Source of the DNA: Rhizobium sp. RU20A
GTDB taxonomy: Bacteria; Pseudomonadota; Alphaproteobacteria; Rhizobiales; Rhizobiaceae
NCBI RefSeq assembly: GCF_900155885.1
Contig: NZ_FTMB01000005.1
Span: forward strand, 1 to 64,000
Reading direction: 5' to 3'
Length of the DNA stretch: 64,000 nucleotides
Positions 24,416 to 33,341 of the stretch are shown here, one piece after another. The first letter of the stretch is position 1. Every line of letters starts with the position of its first letter. The position numbers were made by a program, and so were the translations under genes. Under the pieces are notes generated by a model, which was not told the DNA's origin, searched no databases, and saw only the letters and a program-made list of their open reading frames with translations.

Positions 24416-25717
24416 TCAGCCTCGATCCGGATCGATGCTATCGAAGAAGCGGGACAGGGTATCCTCGCAGCCAACCGGCTCACTGCCGGCCATCACCGCA
24501 TATGAAAGACCGATCAGGGATGAAACGGGGTTGTGGCTCGTTGCGCCCGCTCGAAGATTCATGACGAGCGTCGGGCAAAGGAAAAGGCCGAGGCGGACGA
24601 CGCGGCGCCAGTCGGACGGTAACATGCCACGCACCTTGAGCTCGGCAAGCAGTGGGCGCCACATCGCTTCGCCCTTGACGGCCAGAAGCTCGCGCCTGAC
24701 GTCGCTTGGCGTGTGGCTGCAGGTGACCTGCAGGAGGTTGCCGTCGAGCGTGGCGCTGGCTGAATAGTGCTGTGCCGCCAGCGAAGGTTCGTAGAGCCAG
24801 AGCGGGTGGGCGAGGATGTTGTGAAAGGTGGTCTTCACCTCTGCCAGAAGCGTCGGGATGTTCTCGCCGGCAAAGGCGGGATCGAAGAAGGAGAGGTGCG
24901 CCGTATCGCCGTGCGCCTCGTACCAGACATTGGCGTTGTGGGCGTCCCCATGCGCGGTCACCCCACCTGCGCCGGCAAGGCGGTTTGGATTGAGCCGCTC
25001 ATGGGCTTCATCGAAGAGCGCGCCCAGACTGTCGCGATATTCGGTGCCGTTGATTGAAAAGCGAAGACGGGAGAGGGTCTGCCAATCGAGCGTAAGGCCT
25101 GGAAACGCGAACGACTTGCCCACGTAGAAGCTGGCAAGGCGCCCGCCCGGATAGGCGCCTGTCGGCGGGTCGATCAGGCGCTCATAAAAGAGCCTGTGAA
25201 CCGGCTCGGCAGATACCTCCGCCGCAGTGACCGCATGAAGCGTCTTGCGGTAGACGCCGAGCAACGCCGCGTTCAGCTTTCGCTCGGCATCCACGGCTTT
25301 GGCGCGTGCTGCCGGATCATCGTTCAGGTCAAGCGCGCGCAGCACGTCCGAGAAACGAGGGTCCGTGCGCCGCCGGTAGACGAGGATCTGTTCGCCCGGC
25401 AAGACCGACATCAGCAGCGGCTGATCGACCGGAAGGCCGGCGCGCGCAAGGATGTCGGCACGGTAGTATTCGCCGCTCATCGCCTCCTCACCTTCCTCCT
25501 GGTGGAACTTGAAGAAGAACTGGCCGTCCTCTGTATCGAAGAAGCCGTTGAGCGAGTTGAGACTGTACTGATCGTGGTTGATGGCGACGTTCCGCGCCTC
25601 GATCTTGAACAGGTCGCGCAGAAGGTCGGCGAGCATGCACTCGGCCATTCCATCTCCTGCTTTCGCGCTCTTTCTGATTGCCGCGGTGCGGCTGGTCGGC
25701 TGGGTCATGGCATTCAT
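24416..25717 (-). CDS. APH-fold phosphotransferase of unknown substrate
   Basis: The product is 433 residues, or 430 if the second ATG (25708) is used; that one has GGA at better spacing. The kinase signature is TAHGDAHNANVWY, with the catalytic Asp and Asn, followed by LSFFDPAFAG, where the metal-binding Asp sits in FDPA rather than the common DFE/DFD. The N-terminal nucleotide region includes GQFFFKFHQEEGEE. Length is greater than that of most APH kinases, with an extra C-terminal helical region. It is located between gntR and lldD in the same operon, so it probably phosphorylates a pathway intermediate or side product. Confidence 0.7.
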   Translation of the reverse strand: MNAMTQPTSRTAAIRKSAKAGDGMAECMLADLLRDLFKIEARNVAINHDQYSLNSLNGFFDTEDGQFFFKFHQEEGEEAMSGEYYRADILARAGLPVDQPLLMSVLPGEQILVYRRRTDPRFSDVLRALDLNDDPAARAKAVDAERKLNAALLGVYRKTLHAVTAAEVSAEPVHRLFYERLIDPPTGAYPGGRLASFYVGKSFAFPGLTLDWQTLSRLRFSINGTEYRDSLGALFDEAHERLNPNRLAGAGGVTAHGDAHNANVWYEAHGDTAHLSFFDPAFAGENIPTLLAEVKTTFHNILAHPLWLYEPSLAAQHYSASATLDGNLLQVTCSHTPSDVRRELLAVKGEAMWRPLLAELKVRGMLPSDWRRVVRLGLFLCPTLVMNLRAGATSHNPVSSLIGLSYAVMAGSEPVGCEDTLSRFFDSIDPDRG

Positions 25718-25730
25718 TCCGGATAGGTGT

Positions 25731-26462
25731 TCACTTGCTGCCGTGCAGATAGCGACTGCCGAGAGAATAGCGGCTGCCGACGTAGGTCAGCGTGTTGACG
25801 GTGGCGACGATCGGGCCGGTCCAGGTCTTGCGATGCAGGACAAGGCAGCTGTCGCCGGTACGGATTTGCAGAAGACGCGCATGGGTTTCGCTGGCTGGCA
25901 GGGCACTGATGAGGTGTTCCACCTCGGTCAGCGGCGTTGCGTTCTGAAGATAGTCGTAGGTCGCGCTGGTCGTGAAATCCTGGTCGACGTAGCCTGAAAC
26001 AAGACTCGGATTGACGTAGCGCTCCTCAAGCTGCACCGGCAGATCGTTCTCGAAATGGATCACGACGGAATGGTCCACCGGCTTCGTCGTTTCAAACTCG
26101 AATGCGAGCAAGAGTTCGGGTTCAGGCCGCATGATGCGTTCCAGAACCACCACTTCGGCCCGGTGACGGCTGCCGCGCGCCTTGATTTCGGTGATGATGT
26201 TGCTGATCTCGATCAGTGTCGATTGCGGCCTGGGTGGTGCGACGAAGGTGCCGACGCCCTGGATGCGGCGCAGGTGCCCTTCCGAGGTCAGCTCGCGCAG
26301 CGCCCGATGCACGGTCATGCGCGAAACGCCGAGTGTGGAGACGAGTTCGTTCTCCGAAGGAAGACGGCTGTTGCGGGCCCACTTTCCGGTCCCGATATTG
26401 CCGAGGACAAAATCCTTGACCTTCTCGTAGAGCGGTGAGGCGGAATCTGAAAGTGCGGTCAT
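25731..26462 (-). CDS. GntR-family repressor of the HutC subgroup
   Basis: The 243-residue protein starts at the ATG 26462 (MTALSDSASPLYEKVKDFV). The GntR winged helix reads SRLPSENELVSTLGVSRMT then VHRALRELTSEGHLRR, followed by GVGTFVA. The C-terminal UTRA sensor domain ends YVGSRYSLGSRYLHG, a HutC trait. HutC-type proteins bind GTMTAKAC-like operators; GTCTATAC occurs twice here, at the operon promoter (33147-33154) and ahead of the SDR (34163-34170). As an internal gene it is autoregulated. The effector is probably the substrate or an acidic product. Confidence 0.9.
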   Translation of the reverse strand: MTALSDSASPLYEKVKDFVLGNIGTGKWARNSRLPSENELVSTLGVSRMTVHRALRELTSEGHLRRIQGVGTFVAPPRPQSTLIEISNIITEIKARGSRHRAEVVVLERIMRPEPELLLAFEFETTKPVDHSVVIHFENDLPVQLEERYVNPSLVSGYVDQDFTTSATYDYLQNATPLTEVEHLISALPASETHARLLQIRTGDSCLVLHRKTWTGPIVATVNTLTYVGSRYSLGSRYLHGSK

Positions 26463-26520
26463 GGTCACTGTCTCCGCCTTCGCATCGCGCGCCGGCATTC
26501 AAAGGAAGGGGCGCGGCGGA

Positions 26521-27534
26521 TTATTCCGCCACGTCGATGATGGTTTTCAGCGCCTTGCTCTCGCCGCGCAGGAGGCGCTCATAGGCGGCCGGCACATCGT
26601 CGAGCGAAGGCAGGACCTCGATGAAGCGCTGCAGTGCGGGTGCGAGATCGCTCAGCAATGCCACGGCTTCCGGCAGTTCGTCTGAAAAGGCATGGCAGCC
26701 GATCAGCGAGATTTCGCGCTCGACGAGAATGTTGGGATCGAAATCCAGCTTGCCATGGCTGATGCCGACGAGAGCGAGGCCGCCACCGCCGGAGAGCAGG
26801 TCGATCGCGCGGGCAATCGCCTGGATGCTGCCGGTGGCGTCCAAGGCATGGCGAAGACGACCGCCGGAAAGCGCGGCCTCGATCTCGCCCTTGTCCACGG
26901 ATGTGACCTTGCCGCCCGTGACATCTGCCACCAGCGCGGCTTTCTCGGCGTTGAGATCGGAGAGCAGCAGCGGGCCATCGTGCAGACGGGCAAGAAGCAG
27001 CGCGCACAGCCCGCCGATGGTGCCGCATCCTACGATCAGCACCGGCTCACCCCTCGGAACTGCAAGTCTTCGAACCGCATGCAGCGCTACGGCGAGTGGC
27101 TCGGCCATGGCCGCGATATGCGGCGAAAGCTGCGGATCGTGACGAACGAGCAGTTTTGCCGGCACCTGTGCTTCCTCGGCAAAGCCGCCGTTGCAAACTT
27201 CGCCCACGAAGCCGAGGTTTTCGCACACATTGCTGCGGCCACTCGTGCAGGCCGGGCACGTGCCGCACCACATCCGGGAGTCGGAGGAAACGACATCGCC
27301 GATGGCGAGATGGCTGACATCATCGCCGATCGCGATCACGCGGCCGCAGAATTCATGGCCGGCTGTGGAAGGACGGCGGGATATCCATTGTCCCGTGCGG
27401 TAATTATGAAGGTCCGAGCCGCAGATGCCCGCAGCCCTGATCTGAAGAGTGACGAAACCGGCCGGTGGAGCCGATGGCTTTGCCACCTCCTCCACACGCA
27501 GATCCTTCGCCTCATGAAGCCGCACGGCCTTCAT
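26521..27534 (-). CDS. Zinc-dependent medium-chain alcohol/polyol dehydrogenase
   Basis: The 337-residue product is a typical MDR enzyme. The catalytic zinc site is CGSDLHN with Cys38, GHEFCGRV with His60/Glu61, and a later Glu. The structural zinc lobe is WCGTCPACTSGRSNVCENLG with four Cys. The NAD fold has VGCGTIGGLCALLLA near 172. The sorbitol/threonine dehydrogenase pattern suggests oxidation of a secondary alcohol in a small polyol. The start lies three bases after the HisD-like stop. In the Hps pathway for dihydroxypropanesulfonate, alcohol dehydrogenases of this general kind interconvert the enantiomers through a ketone; here that is only a parallel. Confidence 0.88.
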   Translation of the reverse strand: MKAVRLHEAKDLRVEEVAKPSAPPAGFVTLQIRAAGICGSDLHNYRTGQWISRRPSTAGHEFCGRVIAIGDDVSHLAIGDVVSSDSRMWCGTCPACTSGRSNVCENLGFVGEVCNGGFAEEAQVPAKLLVRHDPQLSPHIAAMAEPLAVALHAVRRLAVPRGEPVLIVGCGTIGGLCALLLARLHDGPLLLSDLNAEKAALVADVTGGKVTSVDKGEIEAALSGGRLRHALDATGSIQAIARAIDLLSGGGGLALVGISHGKLDFDPNILVEREISLIGCHAFSDELPEAVALLSDLAPALQRFIEVLPSLDDVPAAYERLLRGESKALKTIIDVAE

Positions 27535-27537
27535 GGC

Positions 27538-28866
27538 TCAGGCACCCTTCTTCAGGTAGGCATCGCGCACGGGGGACACTGCCAGCGCATGCGAGGAAAA
27601 GCCTTCGTAGATCGCCAGATTGTGCGCATGCTTGGCAAATTCCGGATAGGCGGGCGGGGTCACGTAACCGATCGAGCTGCGCTTGACGAAGTCGGTGACG
27701 GAGAGCGGGCCGAAGGTGCGTGCCCAGCGGCTCGTCGGCAGAACGGCATTCGGGCCGAGCGCGAAATTGGCGATGCTGACCGGCGTATGCTTGCCCATCA
27801 GGATTTCAGAAGCTTCGGTGATATGACCGAGATGGACGAAAGGCTCTTCCGACAGCAGCTCGAGGTGTTCCGGCGCATAGGCATTGACGAAGTCATAGCT
27901 CTCCTCAATCGAGGAGGTCAGCACGATGCCTCCGGTCTTGCCGGTCAACACGGTCTTGGAGAAGCTGACGCGCTGGTCGGTCATCTTGGCCCAATGGTCC
28001 GGGAGCGCGGCAAGCGCTTCCTCGGCGACACGGCGGCTGTGGGTGACGAGGTAAGCGGAGGAGTCCGGGCCGTGTTCGGCCTCGATGAGCAGATCAAGCG
28101 CTGCCAGGCCACCGTGGACGGTGTCATCGGCAAGGATCATCACTTCGGACGGCCCTGCGGGGAGGCCCGTATCGATCACGCCGGACAGCGAACGCTTGGC
28201 GGCAACCACCCAGGGGCTGCCAGGGCCGACGATCTTGAGCGCCGGCTGGACGGTCTCGGTCCCATAGGCGACGGCGGCCACAGCCTGCGCGCCACCCACC
28301 TTGTAGACGGTTTCAACGCCTGCGAGACGCGCAGCAACGAGCGTCGCGGCATCGACGGTTCCATCGGGCGCGGGCGGTGTGACGATCGCAAGGTTCGGCA
28401 CGCCTGCGACAACGGCAGGGACGGAGGTCATCATCGTGACGGAGGGAAAGGACCCCTTGCCGCGCGGCACGTAGAGCGCGACCGACTGGATCGGCGTGAA
28501 GCGGTCGCCGGCGAAAGCGCCGGGGCGGATTTCCTTCAGCCACATGGCCTCGGGCTTCTGCTCCTCGTGGAAGTGGCGAATGTTGTCGATGCCGAACCGG
28601 ATGGATTCGATGACGGTTGCATCGACCAGCTTGAACGCCGCGTCGAATTCCGCCTCGCTCACCTTCAGATTGGCTTCCGTTACATTCGCCTTGTCGAGTT
28701 CGCGCCCGAAGCGGGCCAGCGCCTTGTCACCCTCGGTGCGGACGGCCTCGAGGATTGGCGCGACCTTTTCGATGAAGCTTGAGATGTCGCTTTCCGAGCG
28801 GCGCAGCAGGGCGGCCTTTTCATTCGCGTCGAGCTTTGAATATTCGTAGAAAGACACTGATGCCAT
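27538..28866 (-). CDS. Histidinol-dehydrogenase paralogue with altered zinc ligands (HpsN-like candidate)
   Basis: The product has 442 residues from the ATG at 28866, which has AAGGAC seven bases upstream; a Met at 28905 overlapping the permease stop is the alternative. The HisD fold is clear: YVPRGKGSFPSVTMM, KVGGAQAVAAVAYGT, GPGSPWV, AGPSEVMILAD and NAYAPEHLEL with the catalytic pair Glu333/His334. Compared with E. coli HisD, the zinc ligands Gln259 and Asp360 align with Glu262 and Asn367, while His262 and His419 are kept as His265 and His426. There is no his gene context. Non-histidine HisD paralogues such as HpsN perform a four-electron alcohol-to-carboxylate oxidation on other substrates, which fits this catabolic operon. 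Confidence 0.82.
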   Translation of the reverse strand: MASVSFYEYSKLDANEKAALLRRSESDISSFIEKVAPILEAVRTEGDKALARFGRELDKANVTEANLKVSEAEFDAAFKLVDATVIESIRFGIDNIRHFHEEQKPEAMWLKEIRPGAFAGDRFTPIQSVALYVPRGKGSFPSVTMMTSVPAVVAGVPNLAIVTPPAPDGTVDAATLVAARLAGVETVYKVGGAQAVAAVAYGTETVQPALKIVGPGSPWVVAAKRSLSGVIDTGLPAGPSEVMILADDTVHGGLAALDLLIEAEHGPDSSAYLVTHSRRVAEEALAALPDHWAKMTDQRVSFSKTVLTGKTGGIVLTSSIEESYDFVNAYAPEHLELLSEEPFVHLGHITEASEILMGKHTPVSIANFALGPNAVLPTSRWARTFGPLSVTDFVKRSSIGYVTPPAYPEFAKHAHNLAIYEGFSSHALAVSPVRDAYLKKGA

Positions 28867-28901
28867 CGTCTTGTCCTTGATGTCCGGCCAAAGGCCATGG
28901 G

Positions 28902-29702
28902 TCATTTTGATTTGAGGAAGATGTCGAGACCGACGAGGCGGTCGAGCAGCGCGATCGCGATACCGGCGCAGGCGATGAACACCACCGAGATGGCGGCGAG
29001 ATCGGGGGTAATGATCGAGCGGATGGAATTGTAGATCTGCACCGGCAGCGTGACGCTGCGCGCATCGACCAGCAACAGGCTGACGAGGAACTCATTGAGC
29101 GCGAGAATGAACATCAGAAGCGAACCGGTAATGACGCCGGGTAGCACGGCCGGCAGGGTGATGTAGAGGAAGCGCTGCAGCGGCGGGGCGCCGCAATTGG
29201 CTGCTGCCAGTTCAAGGTCGGGCGAAAGGTTGCTGGCACTTGCCGTCACCGCCCAGATCATGAAGGGCAGATTGATGACGGAACAGGCGATGCCGACCGG
29301 CCAGAGATTGCCGACCACGCCCATCTGGCCGAACACGAGCATCATGCCGATGCCCGAGCCGATCAGCGGGATGGTGAAAGGCAGGAGCAGGTAGATCTGG
29401 ATGGAACGGGCAAAGCGCACGCGGTACTTGGCCAGTGCGATTCCAGCCAGCGTGCCGACGGGAATGGACACCAGCGTGCAGATCGTGGCCACGATCAGCG
29501 AGCGGAAAAAGGCCTGCCTGAGATCGGTGGCATTGGCGATCTTGCTATACCATTGCAGCGAAAAACCTTCCGGCGGGAAAGTAATGATGTTGCCCGAGGT
29601 GAACGAGGCGCCGAGAACCACGATGGTCGGTGCCGAAAGCATCAGGAGGGCGGTCGCGACGAAGGCCCAGATGACGATGGATTTGCTGCGGCTACCGGTC
29701 AT
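28902..29702 (-). CDS. PotC-type ABC permease
   Basis: The 266-residue membrane protein has six hydrophobic helices. FTSGNIITFPPEGFSLQW then YSKI near residue 33 is the usual spermidine/putrescine-class periplasmic loop. The coupling loop DLELAAANCGAPPLQRFLYI lies near residue 160. It overlaps the PotB-like gene by four bases. The class carries polyamines, phosphonates, thiamine and other small charged molecules. Confidence 0.9.
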   Translation of the reverse strand: MTGSRSKSIVIWAFVATALLMLSAPTIVVLGASFTSGNIITFPPEGFSLQWYSKIANATDLRQAFFRSLIVATICTLVSIPVGTLAGIALAKYRVRFARSIQIYLLLPFTIPLIGSGIGMMLVFGQMGVVGNLWPVGIACSVINLPFMIWAVTASASNLSPDLELAAANCGAPPLQRFLYITLPAVLPGVITGSLLMFILALNEFLVSLLLVDARSVTLPVQIYNSIRSIITPDLAAISVVFIACAGIAIALLDRLVGLDIFLKSK

Positions 29703-30643
29703 TTGCGATCGCCTCCCATGGCGAGCGTGCCGGCACCGAAGAGCATGAAGACCACGCCGACGAGGATGGAGCCGACGGCGACGAGCAGCAGAGACAGTGT
29801 CGCCCCCAGCCCCTGATCGGAGGTGCGGAAGAACTGGTCGTAAATGGCGTTGGCTATGAAGTCCTGCGTGCCGCCGCCCAGAATGGCGGGAATGGCGAAA
29901 TCGGTCAGGGAAAGCGTGATGACCACGAGCCCGGCACCGACGAGGCCGGGGCGGGAGAGGGGCAGGACGACGTGCCGGAATGTGCGCACCCAGCTTGCGC
30001 CGAGCGATGCGGCTGCGGCCTCAAGCTCGCTCGGAATGGCCGTCAGCGCAGGCGCAAGCATGAGCACGGCGAAGGGCAGCATGTATTGCACGAGCCCGAA
30101 CAGAACAGCCGGGTAGTTATAGAGCAGGCGCATCGGCGGGACGCCGACAAGGCCGAGTGCTTCGTTCACCATGCCCTGATTGCCGAGGATGATGAGCCAG
30201 CCATAGGCGCGCACCACCTGGCCGATGAAGAATGGCAGGAACAGCGCCACCAGCAGGACCTTGCGCAGCGCGGAGGAGGGCGTGCGCACCATCAGGTAGG
30301 CATAGGGGAAGGCAAAGATCAGGGTGATCACGGTCACGATCACCGAGCCCATGAGGCTGCGCCCGGCGACGGTTGCGAAGAACGTCTCGGTCAGGGCGCG
30401 CTGGTAATTGGCCAGCGTGTAGGTCTCGGACATCAGGAACGTGTTGGTATCCAGCGTCCGCAGGCTCGTATCGCCGATCTGGATGAGGCCGAGAACCAGA
30501 AGGCCGACGAGAACGATTGCCGGCAGCAGCATCAGATAGGGCAGGCCCTTCTGGAAGCTGGATGGCCAGACAATGGCCGCAAGGCGTTCGAGCACATCCA
30601 TGACGCGCCACGTCATGGGATATGCGACACGGGAAGCGCGCAT
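29699..30643 (-). CDS. PotB-type ABC permease
   Basis: This is the 314-residue partner of the PotC-like protein. It has a long cytosolic N-terminus, a first helix GLPYLMLLPAIVLVGLLVLG near 33, five more helices, and a coupling loop ELEAAAASLGASWVRTFRHV near 210. GAGGA precedes the ATG at 30643. The gap to the binding-protein gene is 122 bases and holds two hairpins. Confidence 0.9.
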   Translation of the reverse strand: MRASRVAYPMTWRVMDVLERLAAIVWPSSFQKGLPYLMLLPAIVLVGLLVLGLIQIGDTSLRTLDTNTFLMSETYTLANYQRALTETFFATVAGRSLMGSVIVTVITLIFAFPYAYLMVRTPSSALRKVLLVALFLPFFIGQVVRAYGWLIILGNQGMVNEALGLVGVPPMRLLYNYPAVLFGLVQYMLPFAVLMLAPALTAIPSELEAAAASLGASWVRTFRHVVLPLSRPGLVGAGLVVITLSLTDFAIPAILGGGTQDFIANAIYDQFFRTSDQGLGATLSLLLVAVGSILVGVVFMLFGAGTLAMGGDRK

Positions 30644-30664
30644 GATACCGATCCTCGGGCGGTT

Positions 30665-30754
30665 CCGGCAAAGACACGAAGCGCCTTTGCCGGGGGGACC
30701 GCGGAATGTCTAAGTCACGAAAAGGGATGCCCGCCGCCACAGGGGACGGCGGGC
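30665..30754 (-). terminator. Two hairpins between binding-protein and permease genes
   Basis: CCGGCAAAG (30665-30673) pairs with CTTTGCCGG (30685-30693), and GCCCGCCG (30729-30736) pairs with CGGCGGGC (30747-30754). Neither has a T-run on the minus strand. They probably stabilise the upstream message or attenuate read-through into the permease genes. Confidence 0.6.
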
Positions 30755-30765
30755 AGCACAGGGTC

Positions 30766-31881
30766 TCAGCCCTGCATGATTTCCTTGAACTTCGCGAACC
30801 ACTGGCTCTCGTTCTCGACCTGGATCTTGGAAGAGATGCGGATCAGGTGTTTGAATTCTTCCTCGGTTGTCGGGTAGGATGGATCGCCAACGAGGTCTGC
30901 CGGCGGGGTCACGCCGGGAATGACGCCCGGAAGGCCGAGGCCGTCGAGCCAAATCTGCTGGGCTTCTTTGGTCAGTGCATGGTTGATGTACTGCTTTGCC
31001 CAGTAGAGTTCATTTTCCGGCAGGCCCTTTGGAATCCACAGGCCGTCGGTGTCGAATTTGGCGCCCTCTTCCGGAACGACCCAGGCGATGTCGATGCCGT
31101 TCTTCTTGGCTTCGCGGGCGTTGGTGGAAATGGTGCAGGCGGCGTCGATTTCGCCCTTCTGGAACCAAGTGGTGAAATCAGGGTCTTCGCCGAGGAGCGG
31201 CTGCTGTTCCTTGATCTTCGAGATGAAGTCCCAGGCCGGCTGCATGTTGCCGGGGATATCCTCCAGCTTGCCGCCACCTGCAACCTGTGCCGGGAAGTGG
31301 AAGCCGATACCGTCATTGTAGAGCGCGATGCGGCCCTTCAGCTTCGGGTCGAGCAAGTCCTTCCAGGACTTCGGCGCGCCATTCGGGAAGGCTGACGGGC
31401 GGTACGCCAGGACATAGACGTAGCCGTAGGTATTGACGATCGGATAGCCGTCGAGGCCGACCGGCTTTGCGAGGTCGGTCGCGTCCTTGAGGTTCGGCAG
31501 GTCCGAGAGGTCTTCGGTCACGCCGCGCAGCGCCGACTTCGTGGCGTTGGTGGTGGTGTCCCAGTTGATGTGGATCGGCGGAACGCGCTTTTGCGCGACG
31601 GCAGCCCAGACCTTGGGCTGGATTTCGTTGTCTTCGGTGAGGTCATGGCGAACCGCAATGCCGGTTGCCTTGGTAAAGCTGTCGGAGACGCCGGCCTTCA
31701 GGGCGTCGACCCAGCTACCGCCCCAGGCCCGGACAATGATCTCGGCCGGCTTTTCCGGTTCCTGCGCGAAGGCGCGGCTGACGCCGAGCGTCGACAGGCC
31801 CGCAGACGCGCCGGCTGCGGCAAACGATGCGAGCAGCGTCCGGCGACGAAGCTGGGCTGTCAGGAATTTTTCATGCGACAT
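30766..31881 (-). CDS. PotD-type solute-binding protein (Tat-exported)
   Basis: The product has 371 residues. LRRRTLLASFAAAGASAGL is a twin-arginine signal, with cleavage after AFAQ. The mature protein has the polyamine/iron class pattern: IIVRAWGGSWVDALKAG, a hinge region PNGAPKSWKDLLDPKLKG, and WFQKGEIDAACTIS. GLWIPKGLPENELYWAKQYI is the usual last lobe. It is the second gene of the operon, following the ATPase by 33 bases. The ligand is presumed to be the polyol-like substrate of the operon enzymes. Confidence 0.9.
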   Translation of the reverse strand: MSHEKFLTAQLRRRTLLASFAAAGASAGLSTLGVSRAFAQEPEKPAEIIVRAWGGSWVDALKAGVSDSFTKATGIAVRHDLTEDNEIQPKVWAAVAQKRVPPIHINWDTTTNATKSALRGVTEDLSDLPNLKDATDLAKPVGLDGYPIVNTYGYVYVLAYRPSAFPNGAPKSWKDLLDPKLKGRIALYNDGIGFHFPAQVAGGGKLEDIPGNMQPAWDFISKIKEQQPLLGEDPDFTTWFQKGEIDAACTISTNAREAKKNGIDIAWVVPEEGAKFDTDGLWIPKGLPENELYWAKQYINHALTKEAQQIWLDGLGLPGVIPGVTPPADLVGDPSYPTTEEEFKHLIRISSKIQVENESQWFAKFKEIMQG

Positions 31882-31914
31882 TATACATTCTCCTCTGGCT
31901 CGACCTTCTGAGGG

Positions 31915-33051
31915 TCATTTTTGAAAGACATGCATATCCCGTGCATTCCAGCCGAGACGAACATCATCGCCCGGGCCGAATTGCAGATGGGATTCAGGAT
32001 CGTGGTCGAAGACGCGCATCCGCGCGCCCCCCAGGGCCTCGGTCCGGATTTCATAAACCACACGTTCGCCTTCGAAGATGCAGTCTTCGACCTTGCCTTC
32101 GACCACCGTCGACAGACCTTCAAGTTGGCTGTCCTTCGGTGCGATACGGATTTGTTCCGCCCGTATGGCACCGGCACAGGTCGAGCCGAGCGCGAGTTTT
32201 TCGCCGGATACGGTGCCGGAAAGACGCATGCCGTCGGCTTCAATCGTCACATTCGGCGAGGCAATGGCGACAACCTTGCCTTCAATGAAATTGGTGACCC
32301 CGATGAAGTTGGCGACGAAAGCGTTCGACGGTGTGCGATAGGTATCCACCGGTCTCGCCTTCTGCTGAATCTCGCCGCCGTTCATCACGATCACTTCGTC
32401 CGACACGACGAGCGCTTCGCGCTGATCATGCGTGACGTTGATCGTGGTGACGCCGAGTTCCTTCTGGATGCGGCGGAACTCCAGTTGCATCTCCTCGCGC
32501 AGCTTGCGGTCAAGGGCTGCGAGTGGCTCGTCAAGGAGCAGAAGATCGGGCTCGAACACCAGGGCGCGGGCGATGGCGACGCGCTGCTGTTGACCGCCGG
32601 AAAGCTCGTGGATGCGACGACTTCCGTAGCCACCAAGGCGGACGAGATCGAGGTAGCGCTCAACCTTGTCCGGAATGGCGCGGGCGTCATGGCGGCGCAT
32701 CTTCAGCGGGAAGGCCACGTTCTCGGCGGCCGTCATGTGGGGGAAGAGCGCGAGCTTCTGGAACACCATGCCGATGGCGCGCTGGTGTGGGGGAACGGCG
32801 CTGACCGGCTGGCCGTTGATGAAGATCTCGCCGGCGGTCGGCCGATCGAAACCGGCGATCATGCGCAGCAGTGTCGTCTTGCCCGAGCCGGAGGGGCCAA
32901 GAATGGTCAGGAAGCGGCCTTTGGGAAGGTCGAAGCTGGCATCCTTGACGGCATGCACAGTGCCGAAGGACATGCAAACGTCTTTCACGGAGACTGCAAT
33001 CTGGCTGGCGAAGGAATCCGCCGGACGACGTTCGGCTGCTGCAGCGTCCAT
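31915..33051 (-). CDS. PotA/UgpC-type ABC ATPase
   Basis: The 378-residue protein has Walker A GPSGSGKTTLLRM near 53, a Q-loop MVFQKLALFPHMTA, signature LSGGQQQR, Walker B LLLLDEPLAALD and H-loop NVTHDQ. The C-terminal TOBE domain (about 290-375) contains RAEQIRIAPKD. All catalytic residues are present. It is the first gene of the nine-gene operon, directly downstream of the GntR-controlled promoter. It energises the PotB/PotC-like permeases. Confidence 0.9.
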   Translation of the reverse strand: MDAAAAERRPADSFASQIAVSVKDVCMSFGTVHAVKDASFDLPKGRFLTILGPSGSGKTTLLRMIAGFDRPTAGEIFINGQPVSAVPPHQRAIGMVFQKLALFPHMTAAENVAFPLKMRRHDARAIPDKVERYLDLVRLGGYGSRRIHELSGGQQQRVAIARALVFEPDLLLLDEPLAALDRKLREEMQLEFRRIQKELGVTTINVTHDQREALVVSDEVIVMNGGEIQQKARPVDTYRTPSNAFVANFIGVTNFIEGKVVAIASPNVTIEADGMRLSGTVSGEKLALGSTCAGAIRAEQIRIAPKDSQLEGLSTVVEGKVEDCIFEGERVVYEIRTEALGGARMRVFDHDPESHLQFGPGDDVRLGWNARDMHVFQK

Positions 33052-33145
33052 GACATTTCCCCTATCTCACCCTGTCAGCGACAGGCCACTGCAAGGCGTC
33101 TTTCTCCGGTCTTGGTGGCAGGCGACCGGCCGCGCTTGTATTGAC

Positions 33146-33176
33146 TTGTCTATACATATGCCTGCAAATATTGTCA
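33146..33176 (-). promoter_or_regulatory. Near-consensus promoter with overlapping GntR/HutC operator
   Basis: On the minus strand TTGACA (33171-33176) and TATAGA (33148-33153) stand exactly 17 bases apart, close to an ideal sigma-70 promoter about 100 bases before the ATPase gene. The -10 lies inside TGTCTATACAT (plus strand, 33146-33156), whose core GTCTATAC fits the HutC-subgroup consensus GTMTAKAC. Repressor binding here would block polymerase directly. The repressor is the GntR protein encoded at 25.7-26.5 kb. Confidence 0.8.
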
Positions 33177-33341
33177 ACGTATGTGCATAAATTTCGCGCT
33201 GCACCGTTGATTGCGTGTTTTTTATGCAGGTGCAAAAAGTCGGCCTTGCACCTCGCCAGTTCTGTTGCTCCGCGTTCGTAAAGACAAGCACCCAGCGCGG
33301 GTGTCCGGTCCCGTTTTTCAACCGTGATGGAGCGTGCCGTC

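Noticed and set aside
26692-28782. A 696-codon plus-strand open frame opposite adh and the HisD paralogue
   Set aside because: It mirrors two well-defined minus-strand genes and has Gly/Arg/His-rich, featureless composition.
18607-28866. Histidine biosynthesis genes hisC and hisD
   Set aside because: They are 8 kb apart in separate catabolic operons with importers; the HisD paralogue has altered zinc ligands and no other his gene is present.
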